From Deltaproteobacteria bacterium (GTDB lineage: Bacteria; Desulfobacterota; Binatia; UBA9968): 11,126 nucleotides of DNA. The position numbers were made by a program, and so were the translations under genes. Below, piece after piece: positions 7,034-11,126 of the stretch. Numbering within the stretch: the stretch's first letter is position 1; every line of letters starts with the position of its first letter. The stretch spans positions 1-11,126 of the forward strand of contig JACPDC010000172.1 of NCBI GenBank assembly GCA_016184235.1. Reading direction: 5' to 3'. The notes under the pieces were generated by a model. That model had not been told where the DNA came from, made no database searches, and was given only the letters and a program-made list of their open reading frames with translations.

Positions 7034-7092
7034 ATAACCACAATATCTTGTTATTTCTATCGGCTTATCGAGCCTATAACCACAAGATATTG
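7034..7092 (-). repeat. 17-bp imperfect direct repeat, two copies at a 42-bp offset, upstream of mraZ
   Basis: On the minus strand CAATATCTTGTGGTTAT (7092-7076) and CAAGATATTGTGGTTAT (7050-7034) agree at 15 of 17 positions. The cores CAATATCTTG and CAAGATATTG are also exact inverted complements of each other. The offset of 42 bp is about four helical turns, as expected for two dimers of a regulator on one DNA face. The cores resemble NrdR boxes (about 12 of 16 matches by eye) and the TTGTGGTTAT part resembles a degenerate DnaA box, but no nrd or replication gene is in view. They lie 47-105 bases upstream of the mraZ -35 element. A regulatory role is inferred only. Confidence 0.5.
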
Positions 7093-7142
7093 ACTGAGTT
7101 GGCTGCCAAAAAAACGGCTTTTTATGAGGCCAGAATAGGTGC

Positions 7143-7165
7143 AACGGCCCCCGACCGGGGCCATT
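7143..7165. other. Stable GC hairpin between rnpB and mraZ
   Basis: The minus strand folds as AATGGCCCC, a 5-base loop, then GGGGCCGTT: a 9-bp stem with one G-T pair. It is 50-70 bases beyond the 3' end of rnpB and could mark the end of that transcript. No U-tract follows on either strand, so it is not a standard intrinsic terminator. It may be a processing or pause hairpin. The rest of 6898-7215 outside the elements listed shows no gene. Confidence 0.35.
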
Positions 7166-7215
7166 CAATTTGCGGTTCGATTCACTGAAAGGGGGTAGGC
7201 GGGAAAGAAGATTGA

Positions 7216-7586
7216 GGGCTAAAGTGGATCGGTAAGCCGGATTCTGTGATAGCCTCTATTAGAGACTACAGCGATCATTCATCTAGCCCCGTGATTGCTC
7301 ACGGGGTCCAGCGACCTTACCCGAGGGCTAAGGGCGGACCACCCAACCCTCCTATTTGGTCTTGGCTCCGGGTGGGGTTTGCCCGGCACCTACCATTACT
7401 GGCAGATCGGTGAGCTCTTACCTCACCTTTTCACCCTTACCCGCCACGACAGTGGCGGGCGGTATCTTTTCTGTGGCACTTTCCCCCGATCGCTCGGGGC
7501 CGCCGTTAGCGGCCACCCTGTCCTCTGGAGTCCGGACTTTCCTCTTCAGCCTTAGGCTGAAGCGACCGCTTGATCCACTTTAGCCC
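7216..7586 (-). ncRNA. rnpB: RNase P RNA (bacterial type A)
   Basis: This is the catalytic RNA subunit of RNase P, which removes 5' leaders from tRNA precursors. The ends are set by helix P1: GGGCTAAAGTGGATC (7586-7572) is perfectly complementary to GATCCACTTTAGCCC (7230-7216), 15 bp. Conserved blocks follow in the right order on the minus strand: GAGGAAAGTCCGGACTCC, ACAGAAAAGATACCGCC, GGGTAAGGGTGAAA, GGTAAGAGCTCACC, ACCAAATAGGAGGGTTGG (P15 region, tRNA CCA pairing), AGATGAATGATCGC and ACAGAATCCGGCTTA. Length (about 371 nt) is typical. No clear promoter is seen between it and the RNase H gene; read-through from that unit is possible. Ends may be off by a few bases. Confidence 0.96.
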
Positions 7587-7590
7587 GGAG

Positions 7591-7646
7591 TTTGCTTATT
7601 CGTTACTCGTATAGCGGTTATTCGTGCATCCGTTGCCCGAGCAACG
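7591..7646. repeat. AT-rich repeat related to the murE/murF junction tract, with an adjoining 6-bp hairpin
   Basis: Between rnpB and the RNase H stop, TTATTCGTTACTCGT (7596-7610) matches 14 of 15 bases of 1371-1385 in the same orientation, and GGTTATTCGT follows at 7616-7625. Immediately downstream CGTTGC, a CCGA loop and GCAACG form a perfect 6-bp hairpin (7631-7646) just beyond the RNase H stop codon. The shared 15-mer supports a dispersed repeat family. The hairpin lacks a T-run, so it is not a clear terminator. Confidence 0.45.
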
Positions 7647-7648
7647 AG

Positions 7649-8086
7649 TCAACGATCAACCAGCATCCGATTTGCAACATCGTCAATGGCGCGATTGGCC
7701 AGCCGGTCGGCCAGACGGTTGTTCTCGCGTGGTATATGAATGATACGCCAAGCCTCCAGCCGGCGCAACAAAGCCAAGGCCCTCTGATGCAGTGTTTTGA
7801 GCTTCTCGTTCTTGACCCGGTACAACCCGTTCAGCTGCCGGACCAGGAGTTGGGAATCGCTCTCGACACGGAGCCTCTTCCCGCCCAGATGCAGGACCCT
7901 CTCCAGCCCCAATAGCAGCGCCTCGTACTCGGCGACATTATTCGTGGTCCGTCCGAGGTAGCGGTAGAGCTCTCCGAGCGCGCCACCGTTCTCGTCAAAG
8001 ATGATCGCGCCGCACCCCGCCTCCCCTGGGTTTCCTCGGGCTGCCCCGTCGACCATGAGCAGCCACTCGCCTGCGGGAGCTGGCAT
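7649..8086 (-). CDS. RNase HI family protein
   Basis: RNase HI enzymes cleave the RNA strand of RNA-DNA hybrids in the cytoplasm, for example at R-loops and primers. From the ATG at 8086 the protein has 145 residues. It shows the RNase H fold with the four acidic catalytic positions: D13 in VDGAARGNPG, E53 in TTNNVAEYEALLLGL, D77 in VESDSQLLVRQLNG and D127 in ENNRLADRLAN. It resembles the shorter RnhA-like subfamily rather than E. coli RnhA, lacking an obvious basic protrusion. A further in-frame ATG at 8146 would overlap the upstream gene by over 50 bases, so I prefer 8086, five bases after that gene's stop. The ribosome-binding site is weak, suggesting coupling. Catalytic residues are complete, so activity is likely. 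Confidence 0.88.
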   Translation of the reverse strand: MPAPAGEWLLMVDGAARGNPGEAGCGAIIFDENGGALGELYRYLGRTTNNVAEYEALLLGLERVLHLGGKRLRVESDSQLLVRQLNGLYRVKNEKLKTLHQRALALLRRLEAWRIIHIPRENNRLADRLANRAIDDVANRMLVDR

Positions 8087-8091
8087 AGACT

Positions 8092-8820
8092 CTAGAGCTG
8101 TTTGTCGTTTGGGACTGCCGGCTTGTGGTAGAGAATCCGGTGGCAACTGGGACAGAGAATGAGTTTGTCACTCCTGATGATTTCATTCCATAACTGCGGC
8201 GGGATGTTCATAAAACAGCCCTGGCAGATGCCGTCGGCAACGCTGACCACAGCCGTGCCTCCGCGGCGGGAAAAAATGAGCTCGTAGCGCCCGATCAACT
8301 CCCCGTTGAGTCGGGCCGCAATGGACTGGCGGACCGCCGACGCATCGGCCACCGCCCGGTCAATCCCGGCGACCTCAGCCTCGATCCCGCCTCGCTTTTC
8401 CTTCCAGGTATCCTCGAGCTGTTTCAGCTCCTCCTCCTTGGCCCGGACCGAGGCCGCGCTCACCTCCAGCTCCTCCATGAGTTTTATCAACTCCTCTTCC
8501 AACTGTGAGTTGCCCTGTTTGATCTGATCGATCTCGCGCTGGAGGGCTTGCAGCTCTTTAATGTTCTTGATGCGGGTCATGCGCATCCGTTTGTCAGTCG
8601 CCTTCTTATTTTCGTCCTGGAGTTGCAGCTCCTTTTCCAGGCGCGCCTTCTCTTTTCCCTCCCATTCGCCCCGCAGCGCCGTCATCTCGCTGTTTCTCGC
8701 CTGAATCTCCTCTTGCTTCTTCTGCAGCTCGGCAAGGAGCGCCCCCCTGGCGCCGCTCTTTTCCCTTATCCCGCGGTCCACTTCCTGAAGCGTCGCCAGG
8801 ATCTCTATCTGCTCACGCAA
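8092..8820 (-). CDS. Coiled-coil protein with C-terminal C4 zinc ribbon
   Basis: The 242-residue product starts at a TTG (8820) preceded at seven bases by GGAGG. An upstream in-frame ATG at 8856 lies inside a terminator-like hairpin and is less likely. Residues about 8-150 are a long charged coiled coil (LQEVDRGIREK onward, with RIKNIKELQALQREIDQIKQ). Residues about 170-235 form a globular end, RYELIFSRRGGTAVVSVADGICQGC, with a CxxC pair at C199/C202 and a second at C223/C226 (LCPSCHRILYH). This architecture matches the C4-type zinc-ribbon family related to chlamydial CT398, common in deltaproteobacteria and many other phyla. These proteins are thought to act as scaffolds for nucleic-acid or secretion partners, with no settled activity. 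It forms a two-gene unit with the RNase H gene, close to rnpB, which hints at an RNA-related role. Confidence 0.85.
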   Translation of the reverse strand: MREQIEILATLQEVDRGIREKSGARGALLAELQKKQEEIQARNSEMTALRGEWEGKEKARLEKELQLQDENKKATDKRMRMTRIKNIKELQALQREIDQIKQGNSQLEEELIKLMEELEVSAASVRAKEEELKQLEDTWKEKRGGIEAEVAGIDRAVADASAVRQSIAARLNGELIGRYELIFSRRGGTAVVSVADGICQGCFMNIPPQLWNEIIRSDKLILCPSCHRILYHKPAVPNDKQL

Positions 8821-8827
8821 GCCCGAA

Positions 8828-8832
8828 CCTCC
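8828..8832 (-). promoter_or_regulatory. Ribosome-binding site that fixes the zinc-ribbon gene start
   Basis: GGAGG on the minus strand lies seven bases before the TTG at 8820. The upstream ATG at 8856 has no comparable site and would be buried in the hairpin stem. This favours TTG and a 242-residue product. Confidence 0.6.
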
Positions 8833-8841
8833 GACAGGCTG

Positions 8842-8873
8842 AAAAAAGAAATGCACCCCTGAGGGTGCATTTC
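8842..8873 (-). terminator. Perfect intrinsic terminator-like hairpin just upstream of the zinc-ribbon gene
   Basis: On the minus strand GAAATGCACCC (8873-8863), a 4-base loop and GGGTGCATTTC (8858-8848) form an 11-bp perfect stem followed directly by TTTTTT (8847-8842). This is a textbook rho-independent terminator for leftward transcription. It ends only 21 bases before the TTG start of the zinc-ribbon gene. It could stop leftward read-through from the M48 gene across the antisense of the binding-protein gene, or act as an attenuator in the leader of the zinc-ribbon/RNase H unit. The structure is certain; which role applies is not. Confidence 0.75.
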
Positions 8874-8948
8874 TCCATGCCCGATTGCTGTCCCATTATC
8901 GCATTTTGCTGTTATGCTTTTCACTCCCTCTCAGAACCCCATGATTGA

Positions 8949-8977
8949 TACTTATATGGATTTCTATCCGTTGTCAA
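8949..8977 (-). promoter_or_regulatory. Candidate leftward promoter for the zinc-ribbon/RNase H unit
   Basis: The minus strand has TTGACA (8977-8972) and, 17 bases on, TAAGTA (8954-8949); a better TATAAG hexamer overlaps at 15-base spacing. A transcript starting near 8942 would carry the terminator-like hairpin in a leader of about 120 bases. The -35 element is perfect but the -10 is mediocre, so this is tentative. Confidence 0.3.
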
Positions 8978-9069
8978 AGCCGTCCCTGCCGAACGGTCTC
9001 CCCCCTTGACAACCGGGAGCCCGTAATGGGAAGGATACCAAAATTACACGAGACTCCGGAGGAAAAGAC

Positions 9070-9987
9070 ATGGACAAAATCAAGTTTCCGTATCGTTCCG
9101 ACGGCCACCTCGCCCTGCTGCACGTGGTCCACGACTCGGGAAGCTGGGAGAAACACGGCCTTCAGGTAGAGTACGATTTTTTCATCAGCGCTGATGACGC
9201 CCATCGGGGAGTCGCCAAGGGGGAAGTGGAATTCGTCAGCGGCAACCACCTATCCCCTTACGCGGCAAGGCTGAAGGGAGATCCGTGGGTCTACGTGGGC
9301 CAGACCCTCAATCTCAACTACCACCGGCTGGTGGCGCAGCCTGACTCCGGGATCAACAAGATCGGGGATCTTAAAGGCAAAGTGGTGGCCCACAAGGGGC
9401 AGCACCCGGGTCTCAACAACTGGCTCTTTCTCAAGTACAACGGCCTCGACGTCGACCGCGGTGATCTGGCGATGAAGAGATGGCGGGTTAAAGGCAAAAG
9501 CTCATGGGAGGGAGTCCGGACCGGCGAGTTCGATGCCGCGCTGGTCACCCCGCCGGACGATCTCCTGGCGAAGCGGGCCGGGCTCAAAGTGATTGAAATC
9601 CCCTTTCAGCCGATGATTTGGTTTACCACCATCTCCACGAGCTGGAGCTTGGTCCAAAAGCACGGCGACATCGTTGAGAAGATGCTGAAGGGAGTCGTAG
9701 AGGGCATCCACTTCTTCAAAACCCAGAAGGCGAAAACGATCGGCATTTTGGAGAAAAGATACGGGCCTCAGGGTTGGGACCGTGAGATCGTGGAGCACGT
9801 CTACAGCGAGCTGGCGGCGATTCTCGAGAAGAAACCCTATCCCGCGCTGCCTGCGATCCACAATGTCTTCGAGCTGGCGAAGCGGCAGCATCCCGAATGC
9901 GCCGGCGTGAACCCCTTGTCTCTGTGGGATATGCATTACTTGAGGCAACTCGACGACAGCGGCTTTATAGACAGACTGTACGCCTAA
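9070..9987 (+). CDS. NitT/TauT-like ABC transporter substrate-binding-domain protein, no signal peptide
   Basis: The 305-residue protein resembles periplasmic binding proteins of the nitrate/sulfonate/taurine (NMT1/SsuA-like) class. It has an opening beta strand and HLALLHVVHDSGSWEKHGL (13-31), a GEVEFVSGNH segment (51-60), INKIGDLKGKVVAHKGQ (95-111), then a second lobe with GVRTGEFDAALVTPPDDL (148-165). The start is well supported by GGAGG seven bases before the ATG. The protein begins directly with the fold, with no hydrophobic leader or lipobox, so as written it would stay in the cytoplasm. No permease or ATPase gene is adjacent, and it is the only plus-strand gene in the window, in convergent order with the M48 gene (5 bases between stops). 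It may be an orphan sensor, an enzyme of the same fold, or a truncated transporter component. The ligand cannot be told from sequence. Confidence 0.75.
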   Translation: MDKIKFPYRSDGHLALLHVVHDSGSWEKHGLQVEYDFFISADDAHRGVAKGEVEFVSGNHLSPYAARLKGDPWVYVGQTLNLNYHRLVAQPDSGINKIGDLKGKVVAHKGQHPGLNNWLFLKYNGLDVDRGDLAMKRWRVKGKSSWEGVRTGEFDAALVTPPDDLLAKRAGLKVIEIPFQPMIWFTTISTSWSLVQKHGDIVEKMLKGVVEGIHFFKTQKAKTIGILEKRYGPQGWDREIVEHVYSELAAILEKKPYPALPAIHNVFELAKRQHPECAGVNPLSLWDMHYLRQLDDSGFIDRLYA

Positions 9988-9992
9988 CTCTT

Positions 9993-11126
9993 CTATCTCA
10001 GCCGGCGGGGAGCGCTGGGCTGGTTGCGCAACTGGCCATGGTACGCGGCGGCCGTCCGCCTGAGATCGCCCATCCACGAGATCAAATCGATCACGCGAGC
10101 TCCGTGTGTTTCGCTAAGCTCGGACCAAGAGAGGCCCTTCTGATAGTCGGCCGCGATCCGGCTCAGGGAAGTCCGTCCCAGCGAAGAGAGGGCCCGCAGG
10201 GCGCCGTACTGCCCGTAGCCCAAGCGCAGTCTCTGTCTCTCCTGATAGACGATGTTGGGATCCATTCTCAGCGCGTAACCCAGCGCTTCGACCACGGCCC
10301 TCTCGCCCCGGGCGTCCCCTGCCTGTTGATTGACCGCCTGAATCCTCTTAAGCAGCTCCCTCTCCGCCCTCGCCTTCGGAGAGTCGAGCGACTGGAGCGA
10401 GGGAAGTAACTCCCCCGTCTTCTCCGCAGGCCGGTAGTGGGTCAGGGCCTCGGGGATGTACTCCCGGAGCCGCTGAACCCGCGTCTCGTAGCCCGGGTGA
10501 GTGGAGAGAAATTCGGGGGGTGTGGCCCGGTCCCTCCCCGATTCCCTCTTCTCCATTCGCTGCCACACTTCCAATGAGACCCTTGGATCGTAGCCGGCCT
10601 TGGCCATGAGAACGAGCCCGACCTGATCCGCCTCCGATTCCTGGGATCGGCTGAAGGGCAGGACCAAACCGACCGAAGCGCCCATGCCGAAAACCTGCAG
10701 CAGTTGGGGGTTGATACCGGAAGCCCCGGCAATCATCATGCCGGCCCCCAACAACTGAGACTGGCTGATCCTTTCGCCGGCGTGGCGCAAAAGCGCATGG
10801 GCGACCTCGTGGCCGAGGACCACGGCCAGACCCGTTTCGTCGCGGGCGGCCGGGAAGATACCGCTGTAGACCGCGACCTTGCCTCCGGGAACGGCGAAGG
10901 CATTGACCATCTCCGGATCATCGATGACATGGAACTCCCACTTGTAATCGGGCTTGTTCGCCGCCCGGGCTATCCTCTCCCCCACCTTGCGCACGATCCG
11001 CTCCGCCTCGTAGTCACGCAGCAGAACGCTGTTCCGAAGCTCATGCCGGTAAGCCTCCTCTCCCATGCTCGTTTCCTGGCTCTCGGAAACGAACATGAGC
11101 TGGCTTCTGCCCGTGTAAGGCGCCGT
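9993..11126 (-). CDS. M48 family zinc metalloprotease (LoiP/BepA/Oma1-like), N-terminus cut by window edge
   Basis: M48 proteases of this type act in the bacterial envelope in quality control of outer-membrane proteins. The frame is open to the last base of the window. The codons before the ATG at 11096 read TAPYTGRSQLM, matching the conserved lead-in (PxTGRxQL) that follows the lipoprotein cysteine in relatives. The real start and signal peptide are therefore outside the window. Counting from the visible Met, NAFAVPGGKVAVYSGI (65-80) precedes the zinc motif HEVAH (96-100, inside VLGHEVAHALLRH). Then come SRSQESEADQVG (149-160, third ligand region) and FLSTHPGYETRVQRL (196-210). After about residue 215 a tail of some 150 residues follows, with GLSWSELSETHGARVIDLISWMG near the end; I do not recognise it. 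The active site is complete. Confidence 0.92.
   Translation of the reverse strand, partial: TAPYTGRSQLMFVSESQETSMGEEAYRHELRNSVLLRDYEAERIVRKVGERIARAANKPDYKWEFHVIDDPEMVNAFAVPGGKVAVYSGIFPAARDETGLAVVLGHEVAHALLRHAGERISQSQLLGAGMMIAGASGINPQLLQVFGMGASVGLVLPFSRSQESEADQVGLVLMAKAGYDPRVSLEVWQRMEKRESGRDRATPPEFLSTHPGYETRVQRLREYIPEALTHYRPAEKTGELLPSLQSLDSPKARAERELLKRIQAVNQQAGDARGERAVVEALGYALRMDPNIVYQERQRLRLGYGQYGALRALSSLGRTSLSRIAADYQKGLSWSELSETHGARVIDLISWMGDLRRTAAAYHGQLRNQPSAPRRLR

Noticed and set aside
7034..7092. Replication origin or CRISPR-like repeats in the mraZ-rnpB gap
   Set aside because: There are only two copies, DnaA-box matches are 7 of 9 at best, there is no AT-rich unwinding region with dnaA/dnaN nearby, and there are no spacers.
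7100..7125. Possible terminator GCC-A7C-GGC-T5 between mraZ and rnpB
   Set aside because: The stem is only about 3 bp, too weak for an intrinsic terminator, and no plus-strand gene precedes it.
6920..7168. Minus-strand 82-codon frame upstream of mraZ
   Set aside because: It covers the mraZ promoter, MraZ boxes and direct repeats, has no good ribosome-binding site and has no protein-like composition.
7295..7583. Plus-strand frames inside 7295-7583
   Set aside because: They are the antisense of the structured RNase P RNA gene.
9006..9011. Plus-strand TTGACA ahead of the binding-protein gene
   Set aside because: No acceptable -10 hexamer lies 16-18 bases downstream; the nearest GATACC is at 22 bases.

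Overview
The window is a GC-rich bacterial chromosome segment dominated by the start of a division and cell wall (dcw) cluster on the minus strand. Read in transcription order from about 6990 down to 1, it holds mraZ, a small STAS-domain gene, rsmH, ftsL, ftsI, murE and murF (cut by the window start). MurE carries the DNPR motif of meso-diaminopimelate ligases, the FtsI homologue ends in a PASTA domain, and the RNase P RNA is of the bacterial A type. Together with an M48 protease and a NitT/TauT-like binding protein, this fits a Gram-negative, deltaproteobacteria-like lineage (Desulfobacterota, Binatota, Rokubacteria or similar). That placement is an inference from gene content, not a measured phylogeny.

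Layout. 1-6897: dcw operon, tightly packed, with an ATGA overlap at ftsL/ftsI and 5-base gaps elsewhere. 6898-7215: the mraZ control region, with a strong sigma-70-type promoter, three MraZ-type pentamers spaced by 10 bp, a 17-bp direct repeat at a 42-bp offset and a stable GC hairpin. 7216-7586: RNase P RNA gene (rnpB), minus strand. 7649-8820: a two-gene unit of an RNase HI-like protein and a coiled-coil C4 zinc-ribbon protein, preceded by a perfect terminator-like hairpin. 9070-9987: the only plus-strand gene, a solute-binding-protein-like protein without signal peptide. 9993-11126: an M48 zinc metalloprotease cut by the window end and convergent with the previous gene.

How the genes work together. 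MraZ would autoregulate the cluster. RsmH methylates 16S rRNA. FtsL and FtsI belong to the septal peptidoglycan synthesis machinery, and MurE and MurF add meso-DAP and D-Ala-D-Ala to the UDP-MurNAc peptide that this machinery uses. The two genes upstream of rnpB are RNA/nucleic-acid related by homology.

The main oddities are two internal deletions with frame changes in otherwise well-conserved, normally essential genes (rsmH near 5720, ftsI near 3591), and short AT-rich repeats inserted in frame in murE, at the murE/murF junction and beside rnpB. The STAS protein lacks the usual phosphoacceptor serine, and a terminator-like hairpin lies just ahead of the zinc-ribbon gene. I see no clearly new multi-gene system; this is mostly a conserved housekeeping region with several local anomalies.
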